Shown here piece by piece: positions 15,450-22,513 of a DNA stretch of 24,476 bases; within the stretch, counting starts at the first letter, position 1; the number at the start of each line of letters is the position of its first letter. This DNA comes from Sulfurospirillum sp. (GTDB lineage: Bacteria; Campylobacterota; Campylobacteria; Campylobacterales; QNZT01), in assembly GCA_003978455.1 (NCBI GenBank), contig QNZT01000099.1, forward strand, positions 1 to 24,476. Direction: 5' to 3'. The position numbers were made by a program, and so were the translations under genes. The notes beneath the pieces are model-generated. The model did not search any database. It had not been told where the DNA came from and was given only the letters and a program-made list of their open reading frames with translations.

Positions 15450-16196
15450 ATGAAGATCGCACTTGCACAGATTGCGCCGAAGCTGAGCCCTGACAATCAG
15501 GATATTCATGAAAGTATTGTCCGTGAAGTGGAGCAGGTCGCCGATGTCGTGGTTTTTCCGGAGCTCTCACTCAATGGAAATATGCTGAAAGATGCTGTCT
15601 GGGAAGATGCTTTTTTACTCGGTGAATTGACCTTTTTTGAAGCCTTAAGTGAGAAGATCGATATTGTTGTCGGTGCGATCACAAAAGAGGAGCACAAACT
15701 CTACAACAGTCTGCTCTATTACAGCCGGGGGCAGCTGCTCAATCTGCACCATAAAAAAGAGTTGGTGCAAGATCAAAAACAGGTATTTAGCAGCGGTGAT
15801 GTGGTAAAAACATTTATGACACCTTACGGAAAAGCGATGACCATCACTGGAGATGATCTCTGGTCAGGGGAGATTCTCGATGCGGTGAGCAGGGCAAAAC
15901 CGGCTTTTTTGTATGTGATGACCAATGCCTTTGTCACCGGTTTCGATGAGAGAGGGGTGGTTTCAGAAGAGCGCTACCGTAAACTCCTCGCGACTGCCGC
16001 TATGCTGGCCGGGTGTGAAGTGATCTTTGTCAATCGTGTCGGTTTTGAAGACGGGCGCGGGTACTGGGGCGGCAGTCAGGTTGTCGATGCCGGGGGACGG
16101 GTGCGTAAAAGTGCCCGTCTTTTTGAAAAAGAGGTACTGCTTATCAGTGTCGATCCGCACCTCTCCTATATCCGTAAATATTTGTATCATAAATAG
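15450..16196 (+). CDS. Nitrilase/CN-hydrolase-fold protein lacking the catalytic cysteine
   Basis: The fold is recognisable from MKIALAQIAP at the start, the catalytic glutamate E38 in VVVFPELSLNG, and the lysine region LHHKKELVQDQKQVF (K102/K103) typical of carbon-nitrogen hydrolases, in particular the glutaminase domain of NAD synthetase. The third member of the Glu-Lys-Cys triad should lie in an ICEDLW-like motif. Here the sequence is T133-G134-D-D-L-W, so a glycine replaces the cysteine and an aspartate the glutamate. The protein is 248 residues, near full length, and the frame is intact. It may be a noncatalytic derivative with a binding or regulatory role. It follows fabD after 5 nt. 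No substrate can be assigned. Confidence 0.8.
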   Translation: MKIALAQIAPKLSPDNQDIHESIVREVEQVADVVVFPELSLNGNMLKDAVWEDAFLLGELTFFEALSEKIDIVVGAITKEEHKLYNSLLYYSRGQLLNLHHKKELVQDQKQVFSSGDVVKTFMTPYGKAMTITGDDLWSGEILDAVSRAKPAFLYVMTNAFVTGFDERGVVSEERYRKLLATAAMLAGCEVIFVNRVGFEDGRGYWGGSQVVDAGGRVRKSARLFEKEVLLISVDPHLSYIRKYLYHK

Positions 16197-16309
16197 AACC
16201 CTCTGCACAATTTGCTGCTCGAACACCATCCGCAGCGGCAGGGTCAAAACGAAGTTTTGGGGTACCCGACGTGAAGCCGTTTGAGAGAAGTAAATTATGC
16301 AGAGGGTTC
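16196..16309. repeat. 114-bp palindromic intergenic element
   Basis: The ends are an 18-nt inverted repeat: GAACCCTCTGCACAATTT (16196-16213) and AAATTATGCAGAGGGTTC (16292-16309) pair at 17 of 18 positions. Inside, CTCGAAC (16218-16224) pairs with GTTTGAG (16279-16285), and GGGT-CAAAAC (16241-16250) pairs with GTTTTG and ACCC (16254-16259, 16264-16267) around a GAA loop with a GGGT bulge. The whole segment can fold into one long imperfect hairpin. The left end overlaps the stop codon of the upstream gene. No transposase is encoded. It could be a MITE- or BIME-like repeat, or an RNA element. Confidence 0.7.
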
Positions 16310-16338
16310 AATACCAAATCATATTCATAAGGAAAAGC

Positions 16339-17043
16339 ATGAAAATCGCTATCATGGGTGCTATGCCCGAAGAGATCACTCCACTTCTGGAGAGAATGGA
16401 TAGTTACGAAAAGGTGGATTATGCGCAAAACAGCTACTACCTGGCGCGCTATCATGAACTGGAACTGGTGATCGCATACAGTAAGATCGGTAAAGTGTTT
16501 GCCGCACTGACCGCATCGACGATGATCGAAAAGTTCGGTGCACGCAAACTCCTTTTCAGCGGTGTGGCGGGTGCGATCAATCCCGCACTTAAAATAGGTG
16601 ACCTGATCACGGCGACAAAACTGTGTCAGCACGATCTGGATATCACCGCTTTCGGACATCCGTACGGGTATGTGCCGGAGGGAAAGGTTTATATCGAAAG
16701 TGACGCCGCACTTCGCGGGATCGCGCAGGGTGTGGCGAAAGATGTAGGAATCACTCTGAAAGAGGGTATCATCGCGACAGGGGATCAGTTTGTGGCGGAT
16801 CCCGACCGTAAAGCGTGGATCGCAGAGATATTCGATGCGGACGCTCTGGAGATGGAGGGTGCCAGCGTGGCGGTGGTCTGCGACAGTCTGAATGTGCCCT
16901 TTTTCGTACTGCGTGCCATCAGCGACAGTGCCGATATGGATGCGGGATTTGATTTCGATACTTTTCTGGAAGAGTCTGCCAAAGTGAGTGCAGATTTTAT
17001 CATCGCTATGCTTGACAGATTGCTGCATGATCGAGATCAGTAA
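16339..17043 (+). CDS. mtnN: 5'-methylthioadenosine/S-adenosylhomocysteine (and aminodeoxyfutalosine) nucleosidase
   Basis: The enzyme cleaves the N-glycosidic bond of MTA and SAH. In Helicobacter and Campylobacter the same enzyme also cleaves 6-amino-6-deoxyfutalosine in futalosine-pathway menaquinone synthesis. MGAMPEE holds the catalytic E12, FSGVAGAI (73-80) the nucleoside site, LEMEGAS (170-176) the M172/E173 ribose contacts, and RAISDSAD the catalytic D196. The length is 234 residues. I chose the ATG at 16339, which has AAGGA close upstream and gives the usual MKIAIMGAMPEE start. An in-frame ATG at 16297 lies inside the palindromic element. The 3' end overlaps the next gene by 17 nt. 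Confidence 0.95.
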   Translation: MKIAIMGAMPEEITPLLERMDSYEKVDYAQNSYYLARYHELELVIAYSKIGKVFAALTASTMIEKFGARKLLFSGVAGAINPALKIGDLITATKLCQHDLDITAFGHPYGYVPEGKVYIESDAALRGIAQGVAKDVGITLKEGIIATGDQFVADPDRKAWIAEIFDADALEMEGASVAVVCDSLNVPFFVLRAISDSADMDAGFDFDTFLEESAKVSADFIIAMLDRLLHDRDQ

Positions 17044-17782
17044 AAAACTGCTCAAGATTGTCGGCAAGACCAATGCAAAGTATGATCTTGTAGGGGAGGG
17101 CGATCGCGTCTTGCTGGGGCTCAGCGGAGGGAAAGATTCGCTGATGCTGGCGCATATTCTCAACCACAGACGCCGAGTGACACCTTTTAAATTCGACTTT
17201 CTGGCAGTAACGATCGACTACGGGATGGGAGAAGATCTCTCAGTGCTCGCGGCACATTGCAAAGCGCACGATATCCCCCATAAAGTGGTCAAAACCGATA
17301 TCTACGAAACGGCGCAGGAGAAGATACGGGAAAACTCATCGTTTTGCTCTTTCTTTTCCCGTATGCGCAGGGGTGCGTTGTACCGTATCGCACAGGAGGA
17401 GGGTTTTGCAAAGGTGGCACTCGGGCATCACCTCGACGATGCAGCCGAGAGTTTCTTCATGAACTTCCTCTACAACGGAGCACTGCGCGCTATGCCGCCC
17501 GTTTACCGTGCCGGAAACGGTCTGCTGGTGATTCGTCCGCTGATTATGGTGCGGGAGCGTCAGCTGATCGATGCCGCCCTGCACAACAATTTGCCGTTGA
17601 TCGGTGACGAAGCGTGTCCGGGTATGCGGTTCGATGTCAAGATGCCCCATGCCAGAGCTGCCACCAAGTCGCTGCTGGCAAACCTTGAAAAAGAGAACAG
17701 ACAACTCTTTGTCTCACTCAAGGCGGCATTTGAGCACATTCATGAAAGCACTTTTTTCGATGCGGAGAGATTAGAGCGCTAA
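17027..17782 (+). CDS. TtcA-family PP-loop ATPase with an incomplete cysteine set
   Basis: This is an ATP-pyrophosphatase of the TtcA/TilS superfamily. The PP-loop SGGKDS is at 33-38, and ALGHHLDDAAESFFMN (131-146) matches the TtcA block GHHxDD. TtcA thiolates C32 of tRNA using a 4Fe-4S cluster held by a CxxC pair and a third cysteine. Here the expected pair reads C107-S-F-F110, so the second cysteine is a phenylalanine. C197 in DEACPGM may be the third. The residues SRMRRGALYR that follow are well conserved. The ATG at 17027 gives the family-like start MIEISKKLLK and overlaps mtnN by 17 nt. From memory C. jejuni has an orthologue in the same place. A tRNA-thiolation role is not assured. Confidence 0.8.
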   Translation: MIEISKKLLKIVGKTNAKYDLVGEGDRVLLGLSGGKDSLMLAHILNHRRRVTPFKFDFLAVTIDYGMGEDLSVLAAHCKAHDIPHKVVKTDIYETAQEKIRENSSFCSFFSRMRRGALYRIAQEEGFAKVALGHHLDDAAESFFMNFLYNGALRAMPPVYRAGNGLLVIRPLIMVRERQLIDAALHNNLPLIGDEACPGMRFDVKMPHARAATKSLLANLEKENRQLFVSLKAAFEHIHESTFFDAERLER

Positions 17783-18016
17783 AAGTCTGTCCAACTCCTC
17801 TGATGCTTCCTGAGTGTTACTTTTTTGGGATTGTGTCAAAAGTTTGATACTTTTGTGCGCATAGAGAAAAAAGATACCTGTCAGGATGATCAGCCCTGTA
17901 ACAGTGAATTTATTTTCAGGATTCTCTGCTGTCAGCTGATAAAAGATAGTCCAGAGTGTAATTATCTGAATAAAAATGTAAAAAATAGTTTTCTGTAAAT
18001 TGGAAGATACACCCAT
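17771..18016 (-). CDS. Small two-helix membrane protein, unknown function
   Basis: The 81-residue product has two predicted membrane segments, at about 10-28 (IFYIFIQIITLWTIFYQL) and 38-55 (TGLIILTGIFFLYAHKSI), and a hydrophilic acidic tail of about 25 residues. The ATG at 18016 is preceded by AGGAG at 7 nt, which favours it over an in-frame ATG 13 codons upstream. The 3' end overlaps the convergent TtcA-like gene by 12 nt. I recognise no family. The good ribosome site and the protein-like composition support a real gene. Confidence 0.65.
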   Translation of the reverse strand: MGVSSNLQKTIFYIFIQIITLWTIFYQLTAENPENKFTVTGLIILTGIFFLYAHKSIKLLTQSQKSNTQEASEELDRLLAL

Positions 18017-18074
18017 TATTTGCTCCTGATAGTCGATATAGAGTAATATCGGCACTATTCATATTTTTTTTACT

Positions 18075-18100
18075 AAGTTCTATTTCGATACTATATAGAT
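18075..18100 (+). promoter_or_regulatory. Possible promoter for the DUF2853-fusion gene
   Basis: After a T8 tract at 18064-18071, the sequence GATACTATATAG at 18087-18098 contains TACTAT (18089-18094) as a -10-like hexamer, about 35 nt upstream of the ATG. The region is the 112-nt divergent gap between two genes. A matching promoter for the minus-strand gene is not clear. Confidence 0.35.
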
Positions 18101-18128
18101 AACAAAAACTTTTACGAAAGGATATGAG

Positions 18129-19499
18129 ATGGCTTGGAAAGATTTGGCAATTGTCGGTGTACTGAAGAAGATATTCCCCTCATCTGCGCATGGGGTACAC
18201 GATGCGCATGAAGAGGAGCATGTTGTTGTCCAAAAAGTGGTCAAAGAGGTCGTTCCGGAGCCTGACGGTTCTGTTACGGTGAAAGAGACGCGTAGTGTGG
18301 TTGCCGTAGCCCCACAAAAAGAGCCTGTCGCGGTAGTCGAGACGAAAGTGGTCAAAGTCGTTCCGGTTGTGTCCAGGCAAGAGGTGCCGCCGCTAGCCAA
18401 AGCTGAAACAAAAGCCAAAGCTCCCGAAAAATCGGAACCTGTTGTGAAAAAAGAAGCCCCAAAAGAGGTAAAACCTGCCGTCCAAAAGGAACAAACCAGG
18501 AAAAAAGCGGAAGTTACCGGAAAGTCTCTCTCTGCGGAACCTGTGAAAGAGACAAAAACGGAGACAAAATCCAAAGCCTCTGAACCCGCAGAAAAAAAAC
18601 CTGCCGCCAAAAAAGAGGTAACGGGCAGTACTGAAAAAACCAAAGCGGAAAAGTCGAAAACAGAAAAGCCGAAAGTGGAAAAAGAGGTGGCAAAAACTAC
18701 CGAAAAAGCTGTTGGCAAATCTGCGAGTGCTAAAAGTGCATCTCCAAAACCGGCTGCAAAAAAGAGTGCTTCTGAAACCGCTTCGGTCAAAGAGACAACA
18801 AAAAGTCTTGAAAAAGATGAAGCAACAAAAGAGACTCCGAAGAAAAGTGCTGTAAAAGCGAAAGCAGAAAAAGCAGAAAAAGCACCACAAAAGGAGAGTA
18901 AAGCTCCTGAAAAACCGACACAGCAAAAAGCGGTAAAAGCGGTTACAGTTGAGAAAACAGATGCTGCGACAAAATCAAAAGCGGCTTCTGAAGCCAAAGC
19001 GCAGAAAACAGAGACGAAGGCGGCAGACTCCAAAAAAGCTGCACCGGCTCCAAAAACCCCTGCAAAACAGGCTGCCAAAAAAGTGGAAACCGCTGCTAAA
19101 AAAAGCCCTGAATCGACTGTGAAACCGGCATCCAAAAAAGCTACAGAGGGAAAACAGCCCAGTAAAAGGGAACAGAAACTTGCGCTCTACCATGCAGATA
19201 TCATGAAACACCTCGGAGAGGTAGATGACCGTTTTCTGGAGATCATCGTCAAAAATCTCGGACCCTCCATCTACAGGAGAGATGCGGAGCTGGTCTCGTG
19301 CAGCGATCCCAAAGAGCTGGAGACTGTCAAAACAAATTTTCTTATTCGCAAGCTGAAAATGCCTAAAAATGACAAAGAGGCACTCGATAGTGCCGTTGCG
19401 GAAGTGTGTGAGAAACTCAAAGGTGTGAAAAACAAATACCGCGCTACCTTTTACTATATGCTGGCAAAAAATCTCGGCAGAGAGTCTCGATTACGGTAG
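18129..19499 (+). CDS. Long Lys/Ala/Glu-rich protein with C-terminal DUF2853-like domain
   Basis: The 456-residue protein has three parts. Residues 1-80 are mixed and Val-rich, starting MAWKDLAIVGVLKKIFP. Residues about 80-345 are low-complexity, dominated by Lys, Ala, Glu, Pro, Thr and Ser with many AKK, EKK and PAAKK units and almost no large hydrophobics, resembling histone H1-like or AlgP-like tails. Residues 346-456 resemble the DUF2853 family: KREQKLALYHADI, then NLGPSIYRRDAELVSCSD, ETVKTNFLIRKL and KYRATFYYMLAKNLGRES. DUF2853 proteins are normally small, about 100 residues, and of unknown function. An AAAGGA site precedes the ATG. It appears monocistronic, with divergent and convergent neighbours. 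The function is unknown; nucleic-acid binding by the middle part is only a guess. Confidence 0.85.
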   Translation: MAWKDLAIVGVLKKIFPSSAHGVHDAHEEEHVVVQKVVKEVVPEPDGSVTVKETRSVVAVAPQKEPVAVVETKVVKVVPVVSRQEVPPLAKAETKAKAPEKSEPVVKKEAPKEVKPAVQKEQTRKKAEVTGKSLSAEPVKETKTETKSKASEPAEKKPAAKKEVTGSTEKTKAEKSKTEKPKVEKEVAKTTEKAVGKSASAKSASPKPAAKKSASETASVKETTKSLEKDEATKETPKKSAVKAKAEKAEKAPQKESKAPEKPTQQKAVKAVTVEKTDAATKSKAASEAKAQKTETKAADSKKAAPAPKTPAKQAAKKVETAAKKSPESTVKPASKKATEGKQPSKREQKLALYHADIMKHLGEVDDRFLEIIVKNLGPSIYRRDAELVSCSDPKELETVKTNFLIRKLKMPKNDKEALDSAVAEVCEKLKGVKNKYRATFYYMLAKNLGRESRLR

Positions 19500-19515
19500 C
19501 TGTATTGGTGGAGTG

Positions 19516-19621
19516 CTTTTTAACTGTTAAAAGAATTTAAGCGCGGTTCATCTGCGCGTAAGTCCTTTGCTGAAGAGAACTTAGCGTTAACTTAATATCG
19601 AGCGGAGAGTTCACTCTCCGC
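19516..19621. terminator. Convergent spacer with three hairpins, possible bidirectional terminator
   Basis: Between the convergent stops at 19499 and 19635 three inverted repeats occur in a row. CTTTTTAAC/GTTAAAAG lies at 19516-19533, with one bulge. A weaker CGCG/CGCG hairpin covers 19542-19558. A perfect 8-bp stem GCGGAGAG/CTCTCCGC with a TTCA loop lies at 19602-19621. None is followed by a clear T run in either direction, so the terminator call is tentative. Confidence 0.4.
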
Positions 19622-19634
19622 CGGGTTCTCTATC

Positions 19635-19862
19635 TTAGAGGTTATGCTCTTTTTTGTATTCTACGATCATCGTATAAGCTTCATCTTTCAGTTTCAGTTT
19701 CTCTTTTTTCAGTTTCTCAAGTGCAAGCGTATCCATATGCTCTCTGCCTTCTTCCACCTCTTTGATCTTGTCATCAAGTTCGTTGTGTTTTTCAAAGATT
19801 TTGGCAAAGTGTGCATTTTCCGTTTTTAATTTTGAGATAATATCTCTGTATTCATGTAACAT
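19635..19862 (-). CDS. YdcH/DUF465-family small helical protein
   Basis: The 75-residue, highly charged, all-helical product begins MLHEYRDIISKLK, contains HFAKIFEKHNELDDKIKEVE, and ends in a LKKEKLKLKDEAYTMI segment. This matches the DUF465/YdcH pattern of a short antiparallel coiled coil. The family has no settled function. AGGAG lies 7 nt upstream of the ATG. It follows argJ by 39 nt on the same strand and may be the last gene of the kch-argJ unit. Confidence 0.85.
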   Translation of the reverse strand: MLHEYRDIISKLKTENAHFAKIFEKHNELDDKIKEVEEGREHMDTLALEKLKKEKLKLKDEAYTMIVEYKKEHNL

Positions 19863-19901
19863 AAATTCTCCTCATTAATTTTTATCTTTTTATATTAACA
19901 T

Positions 19902-21089
19902 TTATGTTCTGTAATCAGCATTAATCTTGACATAATCGTAGCTGAGATCACATCCGTAGCTCGTGTGGTGTGCACTGCCAAGACCGATGTCGCAGCTGAT
20001 TTTGAAACTTTTTTGTTTCATGATCTCAAACGCTTTGGCTTCACGCTCTTTGTCCAGTACGGGATACTCGGCGGAGTAGATTAGCAGATCGTCATATCTG
20101 ATGACCAGTCTCTCTTCGTCACATTCGATACCGCTGGCACCGATCGTCGAGGCGATACGTCCCCAGTTGGGATCTTCTCCGAAGAGTGCCGTTTTGACCA
20201 GCAGGGAGTTGCTGAGGGCTTTGGAGGCTTTGATGGCATCCTCTTTTGTTCTGGCATTTGTGACTTCAAATGCGACCACTTTGTTGGAGCCCTCCCCATC
20301 TTCGAGGATCATCATCGCGAGACGGTGGGTGAGCATATTGAGCGCTTCGGCAAACGCTTCTTTGTCGTATGCACTGCTTTTTCGGCTGGTAAGCAGCATG
20401 ACGGTATCGTTGGTGGACGTGTCGCCGTCCACGCTGATGGTGTTGAACGACTGATCCGCACTCTGTTTCAGCAGCGGTTGCATCTCCTCTTTGGGGATAT
20501 CGGCATCGGTGACGATAAAGCAGAGCATCGTCGCCATAGCGGGGTTGATCATCCCCGCACCTTTGCAGATCGCGGCGATATGAAACGTGTTGCCGTTTTC
20601 CAGCTCCACTTTCAGTGCCAGCTCCTTTTTGAAACTGTCGGTCGTCATGATCGCCTGTGCGGCGGCATCTGAGTTTTTGGCATCGAAGTCAAACTTCGCA
20701 AATGCGGAGGTGATCTTCTCCACCGGAAGCGGATAGCCGATCACCCCGGTGGAACTCATCAGCGGGTTGTGAACTCCAAGCTTTTTGGGCAAGGCGGAGA
20801 GGATCGTGTCGATATCTTCGATACCTCTTTTGCCGGTCATCGCATTGGCATTTTTGGCGTTCATGAGCACAAAGTTGGTCTGAAATCCCGCTTCATGAAG
20901 TTGATAGTGTTTGATGGGCGCTGCCTGAAACCTGTTGGTCGTAAAAACCGCTGCGACATCGCAGAGCACATCACTGCGTATAAATGCCACATCAGGTTGT
21001 GTACCTTCGCGCAGACCTGCATTGACACCGTCGCAGAAGAACCCCTCCACGACACCGAGACCGCCTTTGACGGGAAGTATTGTAAACAT
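19902..21089 (-). CDS. argJ: Glutamate N-acetyltransferase / ornithine acetyltransferase ArgJ
   Basis: ArgJ transfers the acetyl group from N-acetylornithine to glutamate in the arginine-synthesis cycle. Some versions also use acetyl-CoA. The precursor self-cleaves in GMINPAMATML between A186 and T187, making T187 the N-terminal nucleophile of the beta chain. The C-terminus YVKINADYRT is the family hallmark. GEDPNWGRI (about 314-322) is also typical. The length of 395 residues is normal. Sequence alone does not show whether it is mono- or bifunctional. The start shares one base with the K+ channel stop (TAATG), so translation is probably coupled to the upstream gene. The product is cytoplasmic. 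Confidence 0.96.
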   Translation of the reverse strand: MFTILPVKGGLGVVEGFFCDGVNAGLREGTQPDVAFIRSDVLCDVAAVFTTNRFQAAPIKHYQLHEAGFQTNFVLMNAKNANAMTGKRGIEDIDTILSALPKKLGVHNPLMSSTGVIGYPLPVEKITSAFAKFDFDAKNSDAAAQAIMTTDSFKKELALKVELENGNTFHIAAICKGAGMINPAMATMLCFIVTDADIPKEEMQPLLKQSADQSFNTISVDGDTSTNDTVMLLTSRKSSAYDKEAFAEALNMLTHRLAMMILEDGEGSNKVVAFEVTNARTKEDAIKASKALSNSLLVKTALFGEDPNWGRIASTIGASGIECDEERLVIRYDDLLIYSAEYPVLDKEREAKAFEIMKQKSFKISCDIGLGSAHHTSYGCDLSYDYVKINADYRT

Positions 21090-22216
21090 TATTTTGACTC
21101 CATTTCCGGACGCATTTTTTTACGTGCGATTTTTTTTGCAAGACGTATGCTCTCACTGCTGCCGATCAGCATCAGCTTGGCACCCTGTGTGATGATCGTA
21201 TCTTCTCCGGGCATCGGGATAAAGTTCCCTTTGTCGTCCCTGATACCGACGATATTGACCTTTTGGTAAAGCGGCAGTTTGATATCTTTGAGTTTTTTAA
21301 AGAGCATCCAGGAGTAGCTGGGGATCTTGATCTCTTCGATATCGAGCGGTGTATCCTTTTTGTAGAGAAACTGTTCGAGGATATTTTCCATCTCCGGACG
21401 CTGGCTGATGGCACTCATCCGCTGCGCCATCAGTTTGGTCGGGGAGACGACACTGTCCGCACCCAGTTTTTTAAGCTTTTCGATATCGCTCAGCGTGTTG
21501 GCGTTGGTGAGTATGAAGTAGGGGCGGCGACGCTTGATCTCCTTTTCATGAAGTCTCGCCGAAGCGATGACGGCGATATTGTCGGCGATGTTGGAGGAGA
21601 GGGTGATGATGCCTTTTGCACTGGAGAGATGCGCTTTTGCCAGTGCCGTTTCGGTGTGGGGCTCCTCCTGCACGTAGTAGGGATAGTCGTACTTCTTGGC
21701 GATCTCTTCGAGATTTTCCGCCGGATCGACCACCACAAAGGGTATATGGTTTTGCCGAAACTGCAACGTCAGCTGTATCGTATATTCATTATGGTTGCAG
21801 ATGACATAGTGGTTTTTCAGTCGTGCGATATCGTATAGCATCGAACGCTCCTTGATAATCTTTAGTAGTTCCCCTTTGTTGAGTACCTCGACCAAAATAC
21901 CCACCGAAAAGGAGAAAACCCCGAATCCCAGGATGATCAACGTGATCGTGAATAGACGCCCGGCATCGGAGATAGGGGCGATCTCTCCGTAGCCCACCGT
22001 CGTGAAGGTGATCCCCGTCTGGTAGATGGCATCCATCAGACTGAAGTTGTCGATGATGATATAGCCGAGTGTGCCGATGAGCATCATCAAAACGGTCAGT
22101 ATGAGTGGCAGACGAAAAGGGGCGAGGTGCTGGTAGAGTTCTGTGTCGAGGTCTATTTCGGGTTTTTTGGGTTCACGCCAATGGAGAAACTTTTTAAGCT
22201 TTTTGAAAAATTTCAT
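21089..22216 (-). CDS. kch: Two-helix potassium channel with RCK (TrkA-N/TrkA-C) regulatory domain
   Basis: This is a Kch/MthK-type channel subunit. Membrane helices lie at about 36-55 and 88-110. Between them, TTVGYGE (72-78) is the K+ selectivity filter. A cytoplasmic RCK domain begins at about 136, with HYVICNHNEYTIQL as the first strand and turn, and a TrkA-C-like domain runs from about 285 to 370. The nucleotide-binding GxGxxG is replaced by NHNEYT. MthK also has a nonstandard sequence there, so the ligand may not be NAD(H). The ATG at 22216 has GGAG 5 nt upstream; a TTG at 22219 is too close to it. The length is 375 residues. It is translationally coupled to argJ. Confidence 0.92.
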   Translation of the reverse strand: MKFFKKLKKFLHWREPKKPEIDLDTELYQHLAPFRLPLILTVLMMLIGTLGYIIIDNFSLMDAIYQTGITFTTVGYGEIAPISDAGRLFTITLIILGFGVFSFSVGILVEVLNKGELLKIIKERSMLYDIARLKNHYVICNHNEYTIQLTLQFRQNHIPFVVVDPAENLEEIAKKYDYPYYVQEEPHTETALAKAHLSSAKGIITLSSNIADNIAVIASARLHEKEIKRRRPYFILTNANTLSDIEKLKKLGADSVVSPTKLMAQRMSAISQRPEMENILEQFLYKKDTPLDIEEIKIPSYSWMLFKKLKDIKLPLYQKVNIVGIRDDKGNFIPMPGEDTIITQGAKLMLIGSSESIRLAKKIARKKMRPEMESK

Positions 22217-22297
22217 CAACTCTCCATCTTTTTACGGCGCAAACCGCATGAGGTTCATGACAGAGGAAGCGGAGATCTCCCCTGCATTTTATGATAT

Positions 22298-22310
22298 GGT
22301 ATTATAAGCT
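22298..22310 (-). promoter_or_regulatory. Candidate promoter -10 for kch-argJ
   Basis: On the minus strand TATAAT occupies 22306-22301, immediately downstream of the rpmB stop and about 85 nt before the kch start. A small AAGC/GCTT inverted repeat overlaps its upstream side and could end rpmB transcription. The leader includes the palindrome GGAGATCTCC (22271-22280). Confidence 0.5.
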
Positions 22311-22318
22311 GTTTCGGC

Positions 22319-22513
22319 TTATTGATTTGCCTGTTTTCTCATCGTTCTGAGTGCTTTGGCAGAGACTTTGATCTTCTTTTTCGTACCGTCTTCGAGTGTG
22401 ATTCTCACTGTTCTGAGGTTTGGAAGAAATCTTCTTTTGGTTTTGTTGTGTGCGTGGCTGACATTGTTTCCGGTCATTGGGCCTTTACCACTGATCTGAC
22501 ATTTTCTTGACAT
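22319..22513 (-). CDS. rpmB: 50S ribosomal protein L28
   Basis: L28 is a component of the large ribosomal subunit. The 64-residue product begins MSRKCQISGKGPMTGNNVSHA, followed by the NKTKRRFLPNL block, both family hallmarks. A single N-terminal cysteine is present, not the four-cysteine zinc form. AAGGA lies 6-7 nt upstream of the ATG. The gene stands alone, with the channel gene downstream on the same strand behind a new -10. Confidence 0.97.
   Translation of the reverse strand: MSRKCQISGKGPMTGNNVSHAHNKTKRRFLPNLRTVRITLEDGTKKKIKVSAKALRTMRKQANQ

Noticed and set aside
16297..16338. N-terminal extension of the nucleosidase starting at the upstream ATG
   Set aside because: It would start inside the palindromic element without a ribosome site. 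The ATG at 16339 has AAGGA and yields the family-typical N-terminus.
16988..17026. Upstream start for the TtcA-like gene
   Set aside because: It would overlap mtnN by 56 bases and add residues not seen in the family. The ATG at 17027 gives MIEISKKLLK.
16144..17163. 339-residue minus-strand frame across the palindrome and mtnN
   Set aside because: It is opposite clear mtnN and TtcA-like coding sequence, its protein shows no family motif, and its length is a by-product of codon bias.
18080..19135. 351-residue open frame on the minus strand opposite the Lys/Ala/Glu-rich gene
   Set aside because: It is Phe/Ser/Ala-rich and mirrors the repetitive Lys/Glu/Ala codons of the plus strand. It has no ribosome site or recognisable family, and the plus-strand product ends in a recognisable domain.
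20325..21269. Plus-strand frames opposite argJ and kch
   Set aside because: They are antisense shadows of two well-identified genes, with no ribosome site or family motif.
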